Source: Faecalitalea sp. UBA4312
Lineage (GTDB): Bacteria > Bacillota_I > Bacilli_A > Erysipelotrichales > Erysipelotrichaceae
Direction: 5' to 3'
DNA: 32,951 nt
Assembly (NCBI GenBank): GCA_002394635.1
Contig: DGUK01000075.1
Location: 29,677-62,627 of the forward strand
In this document: positions 1-7,938 of the stretch, one piece after another
Numbering within the stretch: position 1 is the stretch's first letter
How the letters are laid out: every line of letters begins with the position of its first letter
Program-made: the position numbers and the translations under genes
Notes under the pieces: model-generated
What the model was told of the DNA's origin: nothing
What the model saw: only the letters and a program-made list of their open reading frames with translations
The model's database searches: none

Positions 1-6
1 TTTTTT

Positions 7-615
7 TTATCGGTTGTAATACTCAACAACTAACAGTTCGTTAATTGGCTGTGCAGTGAACAGTTCATTACGTTCAGGGTAACGAACATAAACACCTTTT
101 TTCTTATCTTTGTCTACTTCAACAAAAGCAACGGTAGAAGCAGCAGCTTCCAAAGCATCGTTGATACTTGCTAAATTCAGAGAACGTTCACGAACTTCAA
201 TAGTCTGGCCAGGTTTTACCTGATAACTAGGAATATCTACCTTTTTACCATCTACCAGAATATGTCCGTGGTTTACCAGCTGACGAGATCCACGACGAGT
301 ACGGGCAAATCCCATACGGTAAACAATGTTGTCTAAACGACTTTCCAGCATAACCAATAAGTTTTCACCAGCAGCCCCTGCTTTTTTACTTGCTTTCTTG
401 TAGGTGTTGGCAAATTGTTTTTCGCTCAGTTGATACGTATGACGAATACGTTGTTTTTCCTGTAGCTGCAAACCGTAGTTTGTCAGTTTAGGACGGCGAG
501 CGTTACCGTGTTGGCCCGGAATGTAATTACGACGTGTTAATTCTTCTCCTGTTTCAAGAATCGAAAAATCAAGACGACGAGACTTTTTCCAGGTACTTCC
601 TGTGTTTCTTGACAT
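7..615 (-). CDS. rpsD: 30S ribosomal protein S4
   Basis: Primary rRNA-binding protein of the small subunit; it binds 16S rRNA early in assembly and in several Firmicutes represses its own mRNA. The 202-residue product starts MSRNTGSTWKKSRRL and carries the S4 RNA-binding domain near residues 92-155 (LESRLDNIVYRMGFA, then RQLVNHGHILVDGKKV), both typical of the family, at normal length. The start at 615 is chosen because AGGAGG lies six bases upstream; a start 14 codons earlier would translate through the leader and has no family support. Transcribed alone, away from ezrA. The stop is at 7-9, so its terminator is outside the window. Confidence 0.97.
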   Translation of the reverse strand: MSRNTGSTWKKSRRLDFSILETGEELTRRNYIPGQHGNARRPKLTNYGLQLQEKQRIRHTYQLSEKQFANTYKKASKKAGAAGENLLVMLESRLDNIVYRMGFARTRRGSRQLVNHGHILVDGKKVDIPSYQVKPGQTIEVRERSLNLASINDALEAAASTVAFVEVDKDKKKGVYVRYPERNELFTAQPINELLVVEYYNR

Positions 616-773
616 GTTTTTCCTCCTATTGTTTTTTGCAAAACAATAACAGTACAAATCACCCTGAATCGTGTTACAGTAAGATACTTTCTGCTATCAG
701 CTCATAGTTACTCATATCGCTCACTGCCTGTAACGCAAACATCAAGGCTTTGTATGCTGCTATCAATTTACGC
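616..773 (-). ncRNA. Candidate S4 autoregulatory leader of rpsD
   Basis: About 155 transcribed bases lie between the rpsD promoter and its start codon. The arms GTTACAG (673-679) and CTGTAAC (728-734) are perfect reverse complements and enclose further short pairings, so the leader can fold into a long-range structure. Ribosomal S4 leaders that control rpsD are known in Firmicutes. That this is one is inferred from position and pairing; I could not test it against a covariance model. Confidence 0.5.
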
Positions 774-779
774 TTAAGT

Positions 780-808
780 ATCATACCAAAGCCAACGATT
801 AAAATCAA
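780..808 (-). promoter_or_regulatory. rpsD promoter
   Basis: Read on the minus strand, TTGATT (803-808) and TATGAT (780-785) are separated by 17 bases, and TGG directly before the -10 box makes it an extended -10 element. It is the only good sigma-A-type match in the intergenic region reading toward rpsD. Confidence 0.75.
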
Positions 809-846
809 GAAAAATTCACTTATTCATGGAAACTGTTTCGGAGTTT

Positions 847-855
847 TGCTATAAT
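847..855 (+). promoter_or_regulatory. ezrA promoter, extended -10
   Basis: TGC followed by a perfect TATAAT (850-855) gives an extended -10 box. The -35 region is weak (TGGAAA at 827-832, 17-base spacing), as extended -10 promoters tolerate. It lies between the upstream in-frame ATG at 826 and the start at 886, which argues for the later start. Confidence 0.65.
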
Positions 856-885
856 GACTTTAGCTTTCAAGGGGAGGTATGTTTC

Positions 886-2658
886 ATGGATACTGTAATG
901 GGGTATATTCAGTCATTGATTCAGTTCATACAGAAAAGAGTTTCTGTAGAAGTGTTGATTTATATAGCGATTGCCATTCTGGTTCTGATTCTGATCGGCA
1001 TCATTTCTAAGTCGGTAAAGAAGAAAAAGGCCAGAGATCGTTTTTCACAGCTGGAAGCTGATGTAAACGAGGTGCGCAACAATTCGCTTGACTACAAATT
1101 TAACAAGGCTAAAGCTTTTGCTAAAGCAAATGCCGATATCATGGAGCGTTTAAATACGTTGACACCGAAGTATCGTGTATGTATGAAATCGCTGGAGGAT
1201 TGTGACCAATTATGTGAACAAGCCAGTGATATGGTTGAAAGAGGCCGTACAAAAAAAGCTATGCGTGTTATGGATGAACTGGAAACCAGTGTAGATGATG
1301 CTCAAGAACGTGTTCGTATTATTTCAAAGGCACTTGATCATATCCTCAAAAGAGAAACCGAGATCCGTGATTTTTCCAATGCGTTAAAAGAACGTTTTTA
1401 CAATGTGAAACAAGCATATCAAAGCAATCGGACTTCGTATTATAAGGCGACAACTTTTTTTGATTCCCGTATGCAGGAAATCGAGAATGACTTTTCGAAT
1501 TTTGAAGAGTGGATGTATGCCAGTGAATTTAATAAAGCTAAAGAAGAAGGCAACCGCATCGCAAATGAGATTGATGAGGTCAGTACCCAGATAGCGTTAT
1601 GCCCGAGTCTGTATGAAAAAGCCCGTGTACTGATTCCGCAGGCAATCCGTGAAATTGAAAAGAATGCACAGACATTGGAAGATAATCATGTTGATCTGCG
1701 TTTTTTGGAAGTGGACAGCCGGCTTGCACAGGCCAAGGATAAGCTGCAGGAGGCAACTACTCTGATCGATGTAGGAAATCTGAAGGATGCACAGGTTGAA
1801 CTAGGAGAAGTAAGTGATGCAGTATTGGATCTTCAGGATGAAATGACTTCGGAAAAAGAAGCTTATGATGAAATTCATGGAGGTCTGGAAAGAAATCTGG
1901 CCCTGACAGCGGAAGTTCAGCAAGATCTGAACGAAATCAAAGAACTGTATGCCAACACAAAGGATCGCTTTGGTCTGGAAGACTGGACCCATCGCTTTGC
2001 CTTGGCCGATGAGCAGATGGCCAATCTGAATGAAGCTGGTCAGCTGATCCAGAAAGAACTGGCTCAGGATGCTATGCCAAGTGTAGATGTAATCCACTAT
2101 TATCGTGAGTATGCTCAGGATGTCGATGATTTCTCCAAGCAGATCAAGGGCATGAAAACCAAACTGGTACAAGCCAGCAGTGATGAAGCCAGAGCGCAAA
2201 AACAGCTGGTCAAACTGCAGCTGATCTTGAATGAGGTACGTTTGAATGCGGCAACGCGCCAGCTGCCAAGTGTATCCAGTCAGTTCCGTGAGGATATTCG
2301 TCAAGGTGAGAATCTGATTTCCCGTGTACAGGTGGTATTAAGCCATTCACCATTGGATGTAGAAACATTAAATGCCGATCTGCAGGATGCAATCGACTTT
2401 GTATACAAGCTTTATAACAACGCAAACAACCTGATTGGTGTTGCTGTAATGGTGGAAAACGCAATTGTATTCGGAAACCGTTTCCGCAGTTCGCATCCAT
2501 CCATGGATACGGATCTGACAAGAGCTGAACTGTGCTTCCAGAACGGAGAGTACACCAGAGCTCTGAAAATTGCCATCCAGGCAATTGAAAACTTACATCC
2601 GGGTACCTATGAAAAATTGGTGGCTCGTAAAGATCCGGCAGTTATGAACCAGGTATAG
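886..2658 (+). CDS. ezrA: Septation ring formation regulator EzrA
   Basis: EzrA is a membrane-anchored coiled-coil protein that restrains FtsZ ring assembly at the poles and works with the divisome at mid-cell. The 590-residue product has a short extracellular N-terminus, one membrane helix at about residues 21-43, a KKKK stop-transfer cluster, then a long, almost entirely alpha-helical cytoplasmic region, as in the family (usually about 560-575 residues). The start at 886 has GGGGAGGT upstream with good spacing; an in-frame ATG at 826 lies upstream of the promoter and is rejected. The stop is two bases before the cysteine desulfurase start, and the order ezrA, nifS-like, thiI resembles the Bacillus neighbourhood. 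Confidence 0.9.
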   Translation: MDTVMGYIQSLIQFIQKRVSVEVLIYIAIAILVLILIGIISKSVKKKKARDRFSQLEADVNEVRNNSLDYKFNKAKAFAKANADIMERLNTLTPKYRVCMKSLEDCDQLCEQASDMVERGRTKKAMRVMDELETSVDDAQERVRIISKALDHILKRETEIRDFSNALKERFYNVKQAYQSNRTSYYKATTFFDSRMQEIENDFSNFEEWMYASEFNKAKEEGNRIANEIDEVSTQIALCPSLYEKARVLIPQAIREIEKNAQTLEDNHVDLRFLEVDSRLAQAKDKLQEATTLIDVGNLKDAQVELGEVSDAVLDLQDEMTSEKEAYDEIHGGLERNLALTAEVQQDLNEIKELYANTKDRFGLEDWTHRFALADEQMANLNEAGQLIQKELAQDAMPSVDVIHYYREYAQDVDDFSKQIKGMKTKLVQASSDEARAQKQLVKLQLILNEVRLNAATRQLPSVSSQFREDIRQGENLISRVQVVLSHSPLDVETLNADLQDAIDFVYKLYNNANNLIGVAVMVENAIVFGNRFRSSHPSMDTDLTRAELCFQNGEYTRALKIAIQAIENLHPGTYEKLVARKDPAVMNQV

Positions 2659-2660
2659 GA

Positions 2661-3791
2661 ATGATCTATTTTGATAACTCTTCAACGACCTCTGTTTCAC
2701 CAGAGGTCCTTCACGTTTATACTCAGCTTTTAAAGGATCTGTATGGAAATCCGGACAGTCTGCACGGTGTAGGAAGAAAAGCCGGACAGCTGATGGAAAA
2801 AAGTCGTGCAGCCATAGCCGGAATGCTACGGGTCCGTACGGATGAGATTCTGTTTACAGGCAGTGCCAGCGAATCCAATACACTAGCTGTTGTTGGTTAT
2901 GCGCTGGCCAACCAGTCCCGGGGAAAACATGTATTGATCAGCAATGTGGAACATGCTTCGGTTGCCCACTCGGCCGATTTTTTACAAATGCTTGGTTTTG
3001 AGGTGGATACTTTGCCAATCAATGAACAAGGAATCGTGACACCGGAAATCGTAAAGAAACACATGCGTAAGGACACCATTCTGGTTTCATGCATGCATGT
3101 CAACAACGAAATGGGGGCCATCAACCCCATTGAAGATATTGAAAAAGTCGTACACAGCCATCCGACATGTAAGTTTCATGTAGATTGTGTACAGAGTTTT
3201 TCAAAGATTGATATTCCTGTTTCATCCCTGGATATGATGACTCTGTCAGCTCATAAGATCCACGGATTGAAAGGTAGCGCTTTGTTAATGAAAAAAAAGA
3301 ACATCCGACTGCTACCGGTGGTACAGGGCGGTCAGCAGGAACAGGGACTGCGCGGGGGCACCCAGAATGCGCCAGTCAATATCGTTTTGGCAAAAACGAT
3401 CCGCCTGGCTTTGGAACAGCAGGAAGCATCCTATAAAAAGGTATCACAGATCAATCAATGGCTGCGGAAGCAGATAATCCAGATACCCGGAGCGAATATC
3501 CATTCGCCGGAAAACGCATTGCCGTATATTCTGAATATCGGCTTTGATTCCTTGACCAGTGAAGTACTGTTAAATGCCCTGGACGAGCGGGGAATCTGTG
3601 TATCAGCTAAGAGCACATGCTCCTCACATGGATCGAATGAATCGCAAGTGCTGAAAGCCATGGGGAAATCTCAAAAGGATGCGACACATATGATTCGTTT
3701 GTCCTTTTCCAAGGATAATACGATGGAACAGGCAGAAACATTTATACAAGTATGTAAGGAGATAATTGATCAATATGGATTATCGTTATGA
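2661..3791 (+). CDS. NifS/IscS-like cysteine desulfurase, partner of ThiI
   Basis: PLP enzyme that takes sulfur from cysteine and passes it as a persulfide to ThiI for 4-thiouridine in tRNA. The 376-residue protein has the class V aminotransferase fold: the N-terminal YFDNSSTT, the PLP lysine in SAHKIHG (Lys199), the RGGTQN motif and the catalytic cysteine in STCSS (Cys320). It starts two bases after ezrA and overlaps the thiI start by 17 bases, so translation is probably coupled. In Bacillus subtilis the gene paired with thiI is nifZ. No scaffold or other Fe-S assembly gene is nearby, which supports a dedicated thiolation role over general Fe-S supply. Confidence 0.92.
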   Translation: MIYFDNSSTTSVSPEVLHVYTQLLKDLYGNPDSLHGVGRKAGQLMEKSRAAIAGMLRVRTDEILFTGSASESNTLAVVGYALANQSRGKHVLISNVEHASVAHSADFLQMLGFEVDTLPINEQGIVTPEIVKKHMRKDTILVSCMHVNNEMGAINPIEDIEKVVHSHPTCKFHVDCVQSFSKIDIPVSSLDMMTLSAHKIHGLKGSALLMKKKNIRLLPVVQGGQQEQGLRGGTQNAPVNIVLAKTIRLALEQQEASYKKVSQINQWLRKQIIQIPGANIHSPENALPYILNIGFDSLTSEVLLNALDERGICVSAKSTCSSHGSNESQVLKAMGKSQKDATHMIRLSFSKDNTMEQAETFIQVCKEIIDQYGLSL

Positions 3792-4965
3792 TCATATTTT
3801 AATTCGTTATGGCGAATTGAGCTTGAAAGGGAAAAACCGAAACAAATTTATCAAGGCACTATATGACAATGTACGAAAAGCGTTGAAAAACTTTGAAGGT
3901 CTGGAATATGAAAAACAACATGACCGCATGTATATTTATCTACATCAGGAAGATCCTGAGCAGGTTAAGGATGTATTGTCCAAGGTGTTTGGCATTTCCT
4001 CCTTTTCTTTGGCTGTTAAAGTACAGCCGGATATGGAGCAGATCAAGGAAGCGGTCAAACAATGTCTGGATCTTACTACACCGAAAACCTTTAAGGTAGC
4101 GGCCCGCCGTTCTGACAAAACCTTTCCTTTGATTTCTGATACCATCAATCGGCAGATTGCCGGAGAAATCTTACGGAACAGCTCCTGGCGTGTTGATGTC
4201 CATGATCCGGATGTTAAGATCGTTATTGAGGTGCACCGGGATGCTGCATATATTATGACCGATCGTGTTGCGGGTGCCGGGGGATATCCGGTCGGTGTCG
4301 GTGGCAAGGCCATGGTATGCCTGAGCGGAGGTATTGATTCTCCGGTAGCCAGTTATCTGATGATGAAGCGGGGTGTCTATATCGAATGTGTTCACTTTGC
4401 TTCGCCACCATATACTTCGCAGCATGCCCGTCAGAAGGTACTGGAATTAGCACAACTGATTAGCGGATACCAAGGCGAGATCCTGGTACATGTGGTTCCG
4501 TTTACCAATCTGCAGCTCTCAATCTACGAGCATGCGGATGAAAGCTATGCGATAACGCTGATGCGCCGGATGATGATGCGCATCGCCCATGGATTGGCGG
4601 AAAAACGTCATGCCCAGGTGATTGCGACCGGCGAATCCATCGGACAGGTGGCCAGCCAGACATTGGACAGCATGCAGACCATCAATGATGTAACCAATAT
4701 GCCGATCATTCGTCCATTAGTATGTATGGATAAAGTGGAAATCATTGATTTATCACGAAAGATCGGAACGTATGAAACATCCATCTTACCATTTGAGGAT
4801 TGTTGTACGATTTTTGAGCCGAAGAATCCGGCAACGAAACCGAAGATTGAACGCTGCCAGCGTTATGAAGCCCGCTGGGACTGGCAATCTATGGTGGAAC
4901 AATGTATTGAACAGACAGAAGATATCTGGGTACGCCCGGCAAAAGAGGATATGGATCTGTTTTAG
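3775..4965 (+). CDS. thiI: tRNA 4-thiouridine synthase ThiI
   Basis: Adenylates uridine 8 of tRNA and inserts sulfur from the neighbouring desulfurase. The 396-residue protein has an N-terminal ferredoxin-like region (DHILIRYGELSLKGKNR), a THUMP domain to about residue 165, and a PP-loop ATPase domain with SGGIDS at about 184-189. The Cys pair at 343-344 (DCCTIFEPKNP) holds the conserved catalytic cysteine. There is no C-terminal rhodanese domain, as in Gram-positive forms. The ATG at 3775 matches the family start; AAGGAG at 3756-3761 is 13 bases away, so an in-frame TTG at 3766 (4 bases from it) cannot be excluded. Confidence 0.95.
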   Translation: MDYRYDHILIRYGELSLKGKNRNKFIKALYDNVRKALKNFEGLEYEKQHDRMYIYLHQEDPEQVKDVLSKVFGISSFSLAVKVQPDMEQIKEAVKQCLDLTTPKTFKVAARRSDKTFPLISDTINRQIAGEILRNSSWRVDVHDPDVKIVIEVHRDAAYIMTDRVAGAGGYPVGVGGKAMVCLSGGIDSPVASYLMMKRGVYIECVHFASPPYTSQHARQKVLELAQLISGYQGEILVHVVPFTNLQLSIYEHADESYAITLMRRMMMRIAHGLAEKRHAQVIATGESIGQVASQTLDSMQTINDVTNMPIIRPLVCMDKVEIIDLSRKIGTYETSILPFEDCCTIFEPKNPATKPKIERCQRYEARWDWQSMVEQCIEQTEDIWVRPAKEDMDLF

Positions 4966-4976
4966 GAGGTGTCTTT

Positions 4977-5606
4977 ATGAACCGCGATTACAAAATGTAC
5001 CGTTTGATTCCGAAATGTATCAGTTTGCTCAACGGAGTACTTTCCATAGTGGCGTTGATCGTTACCATTATCATGGTCTATCATATTGCCAAACTGGATT
5101 CCATGGACGGAACATCTTTTAATGCGATTACCGACAGTTACACTGTTATCGACAGCATGATAAATGAAGCAAAAACCATTCTGGTCCTCTTTTGGATGGA
5201 ATGGGGATTAGCCATAGTAGCAGCTATACTCTACTTGATTTTCACTCTTCAGAAAAAGGAGGAAAAACAATGTGGATTTATTCTGTTTGGTATGAATACA
5301 GCCGCTGTCGTATTCGGAACGATCAGTATTCCTGTCTTGCTGATGGTTAATGAAATTTTAACGTTAGGCAGATCATTGATGATTGATAATTATGACTGGT
5401 ATGGCAATTCCGATGCGTATTACCGGGTCATCGAATTATCGCAACAGCTGGAATCTGTCGGATTTCTCAGTGCATTTATGTCATTAATGCGATTCATTTT
5501 ACTGGCAGCAGCCATCGTTGCCCTGGTTTTCCTGGTCAAACAAAATAAACAAACACAGGAAATCCCGCGTACAAAACCTGCGTTGCCATCTTTACCCAAA
5601 CAATAA
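4977..5606 (+). CDS. Four-helix membrane protein of unknown function
   Basis: I do not recognise a family. The 209-residue protein has four hydrophobic segments, at about residues 10-35, 62-85, 94-120 and 165-188, and a short hydrophilic tail rich in Lys, Thr and Pro. A polar loop lies between the third and fourth helices. AGGAGG sits a few bases before the ATG, and the gap to thiI is 11 bases, so it is almost certainly in the same transcript. Nothing in the sequence ties it to tRNA thiolation, and it may simply share the operon. Confidence 0.8.
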   Translation: MNRDYKMYRLIPKCISLLNGVLSIVALIVTIIMVYHIAKLDSMDGTSFNAITDSYTVIDSMINEAKTILVLFWMEWGLAIVAAILYLIFTLQKKEEKQCGFILFGMNTAAVVFGTISIPVLLMVNEILTLGRSLMIDNYDWYGNSDAYYRVIELSQQLESVGFLSAFMSLMRFILLAAAIVALVFLVKQNKQTQEIPRTKPALPSLPKQ

Positions 5607-5631
5607 GAAGTCAAAACAGGCTTCTTTTTTT
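5605..5631 (+). terminator. Weak hairpin plus T-run between operon genes
   Basis: AAGAAG (5605-5610) and CTTCTT (5621-5626) can pair around a ten-base loop, followed by further Ts. The stem is short and A/T-rich, so it is at best a partial terminator; readthrough into rlmA is expected. Confidence 0.35.
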
Positions 5632-5644
5632 CAGGAGGTGTAGT

Positions 5645-6430
5645 ATGCTGATTTGTCCAATTTGTCAAGAATCTCTTCAAAAAGAGGAACATCGCTTTGT
5701 ATGTGTAAACAACCACAGCTTTGATGTAGCAAAAGAAGGATATGTGAACCTGTCCCGGAAACAAAAAAAAGGACAAGGAGATAATAAACAAATGGTCCAG
5801 GCCCGTACACGTTTTTTAGAAAAGGATTACTACGCCTTTATGCGTGCATATGTGGCTGGACTATTAAAAACGATCCATACAGAAACATTGGTAGATATGG
5901 GTTGTGGTCAAGGGTATTATACGAAGGTATTTTCTGAACAAGCCATGTTGTGTTATGGCATCGATGCCAGCAAGGAAGCTGTACGCTATGCTGCTCGTCA
6001 TGATAAGAAGACACAATACATGGCCGGAAATATCTTTCATATTCCATTAGAAACGTCCAGCGTGGATGCTATTACGGCATTGTTTGTACCGCCGGCCAAT
6101 CAGGAAGCCTGGCGTCTTTTGAAAAAAGATGGGGCTTATATTGTCGTTGGACCGGGGCCACGCCACTGTTGGCAGCTCAAAGAGGTACTTTACGATACAC
6201 CTTACGAGAATCCCTTGCCAAAAGAAACCATGAAAGGATTTCGCATGGAATCCCGGAAGATATTAACGCTCTCTCATTGGGTGACAGATTTATGGAGCCT
6301 ATTAGAAATGACACCGTATCGATATAATACAGCGTATGAAGCTATGGAAAAGATCAAACATCACGATCCGATGGATGTTACGTTCTCGTTTGTGGTGACA
6401 GTGTGGAGAAAACATGAAAACAACGATTAA
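5645..6430 (+). CDS. rlmA: 23S rRNA (guanine-N1)-methyltransferase, RlmA family
   Basis: SAM-dependent enzyme that methylates N1 of a guanine in 23S rRNA domain II (G745 in the E. coli RlmA-I type, G748 in the Gram-positive RlmA-II/TlrB type). The 261-residue protein begins with the family zinc site, Cys4, Cys7, Cys20 and His24, followed by the typical FDVAKEGYVNLS. The Rossmann methyltransferase motif I is VDMGCGQGYYT, and LFVPPANQEAWRLLKKDG follows in the normal order. CAGGAGGTG precedes the ATG. It overlaps the next methyltransferase gene by 17 bases. Which guanine is modified cannot be read from the sequence. Confidence 0.9.
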   Translation: MLICPICQESLQKEEHRFVCVNNHSFDVAKEGYVNLSRKQKKGQGDNKQMVQARTRFLEKDYYAFMRAYVAGLLKTIHTETLVDMGCGQGYYTKVFSEQAMLCYGIDASKEAVRYAARHDKKTQYMAGNIFHIPLETSSVDAITALFVPPANQEAWRLLKKDGAYIVVGPGPRHCWQLKEVLYDTPYENPLPKETMKGFRMESRKILTLSHWVTDLWSLLEMTPYRYNTAYEAMEKIKHHDPMDVTFSFVVTVWRKHENND

Positions 6431-7751
6431 AAAATGGGGGATCAACGGAGAAGGAATCGCATATGTAAACCGAAAACCAGTGTTCATTCCCTTCGCCATT
6501 CCCAATGAAACAATAGAATTTCATATAACCGAAGATAAGGGTTCGTATGCGGTCGGTGAACTGGATCGCATTATAGAAGCAAGTTCTAAAAGACGGTATC
6601 CTCTATGTCCGATATGGAAAGAGTGCGGAGGTTGTGCCTTGATGCATACCAAGTACAAGGAACAGGCTCGAATGAAGGAAGAAATGGTGCGGGAATCCCT
6701 GTATAAATACGCAGGGTATAAAGGTCGTGTTCTGCCTCTTCTAAAAAATCCGGAGCCACTAAACTATCGAAATACATGCAAGCTGCCTTTACGTAGAACC
6801 CTGGGTATTTGGGAAAGCGGTATGTATGAAAAGGACAGCCAGACTTTTGTGCCGATAAACCGATGTTATGTTCATTCCCGTGCGATAGAAAAGGCTCGTC
6901 ATTATGTTATGGATGTTCTCAATGAATACCCGGATGGAGATTATAAAAATCTGGTTCTTCGAGAATTTGATGAAAAGATCCAGATTATACTGGTCACCGG
7001 TCCAATGGAACTGCTACCGGCATGTATTGAGAAGCTAGGTGCGATCGATTCTGTGGTTTCTTTATGGCAGAGCATCAAAACCGATGATTCGATTCATGTT
7101 TATGGCGAGACGATGCGGCATCTGTATGGAACGGAAAACATGGAGATGATGCTTCGCGATTTCCGTTTACAACTTCTGCCACGTTCTTTCTTTCAACTGA
7201 ATACAAGACAAGCCGATGCATTATACCAAATTGTATCTGAATGGACACCGAAATCCCATACGATCGTAGAGGCCTACAGTGGCATCGGGGCTATCAGTTT
7301 ATATGTCAATGACAAAGGTAAGCAGATAATCGGAATCGAATATGTAGCGGATGCGGTAGATAATGCCAATGAAAATGCGATGAATAACCATTGTGACCAC
7401 ATTCGTTTTGTCTGCGGGGATGCATCCGAAAAACTGCAGGAAATCAAAGAACCAGTAGATACACTGATCGTAGATCCGCCACGAAGCGGACTCGATGAAA
7501 CTATGAAACAAACAATATTGAATAAACGGATTCCAACGGTTATTTATGTTTCCTGCAATCCTAGTACACTAGCTAAAGATCTGAAGACATTATCTTCTCG
7601 TTATACGATTCGTAAAGTACAGCCGGTGGATATGTTTTCCCAGACACCATTGGTGGAGACAGTGGTATTGTTGACATTGAACAAGAAGCATCCACAAGTA
7701 AACAAAAAGCCACATCTATCCAAAAGAAGAAAATCACTTAGATTGGAATAA
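6414..7751 (+). CDS. 23S rRNA (uracil-C5)-methyltransferase, RlmD/RlmCD family
   Basis: Makes 5-methyluridine in 23S rRNA. The 445-residue protein has an N-terminal TRAM-like region (about 1-55), a 4Fe-4S cluster site at Cys65, Cys71, Cys74 and Cys151, motif I EAYSGIGAISLY, DPPRSGL, and the catalytic SCNPSTLAKDL with Cys381. All key residues are present. The start overlaps the end of rlmA with GGAG upstream, so the two rRNA methylases are translationally linked. In Bacillus subtilis one enzyme of this family (RlmCD) modifies both U747 and U1939; whether this one is dual-specific is unknown. A basic tail (about 425-445) follows the catalytic domain. A terminator begins at the stop codon. Confidence 0.93.
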   Translation: MKTTIKKWGINGEGIAYVNRKPVFIPFAIPNETIEFHITEDKGSYAVGELDRIIEASSKRRYPLCPIWKECGGCALMHTKYKEQARMKEEMVRESLYKYAGYKGRVLPLLKNPEPLNYRNTCKLPLRRTLGIWESGMYEKDSQTFVPINRCYVHSRAIEKARHYVMDVLNEYPDGDYKNLVLREFDEKIQIILVTGPMELLPACIEKLGAIDSVVSLWQSIKTDDSIHVYGETMRHLYGTENMEMMLRDFRLQLLPRSFFQLNTRQADALYQIVSEWTPKSHTIVEAYSGIGAISLYVNDKGKQIIGIEYVADAVDNANENAMNNHCDHIRFVCGDASEKLQEIKEPVDTLIVDPPRSGLDETMKQTILNKRIPTVIYVSCNPSTLAKDLKTLSSRYTIRKVQPVDMFSQTPLVETVVLLTLNKKHPQVNKKPHLSKRRKSLRLE

Positions 7752-7774
7752 AACTCCCTGTTTCAGGGAGTTTT
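7750..7774 (+). terminator. Rho-independent terminator of the ezrA-rlm block
   Basis: AAAACTCCCTG and CAGGGAGTTTT form a perfect 11-bp stem around a TTT loop; the T-rich end is built into the stem. Confidence 0.85.
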
Positions 7775-7828
7775 ATTACTTTGTGCAGAGTACAAGTGCT
7801 AATTCTATAGCTAAGAAATATTTTCAGA

Positions 7829-7856
7829 TTGAAATATGTGTATAAATAAGTATAAT
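7829..7856 (+). promoter_or_regulatory. Promoter of the 7939 surface-protein gene
   Basis: TTGAAA (7829-7834) and a perfect TATAAT (7851-7856) are 16 bases apart. This leaves an untranslated leader of about 75 bases. Confidence 0.6.
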
Positions 7857-7938
7857 ATAAAGTGTAGTATAGAATATAATTCATTTACATTTAAGAAGAA
7901 TGTTTGATAAATGTTTTTGAATATTAGGGGGATAAAAT

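Noticed and set aside
826..885. Earlier in-frame start for ezrA
   Set aside because: The ATG at 826 is upstream of the extended -10 promoter and has no ribosome site; 886 has both in the right place.
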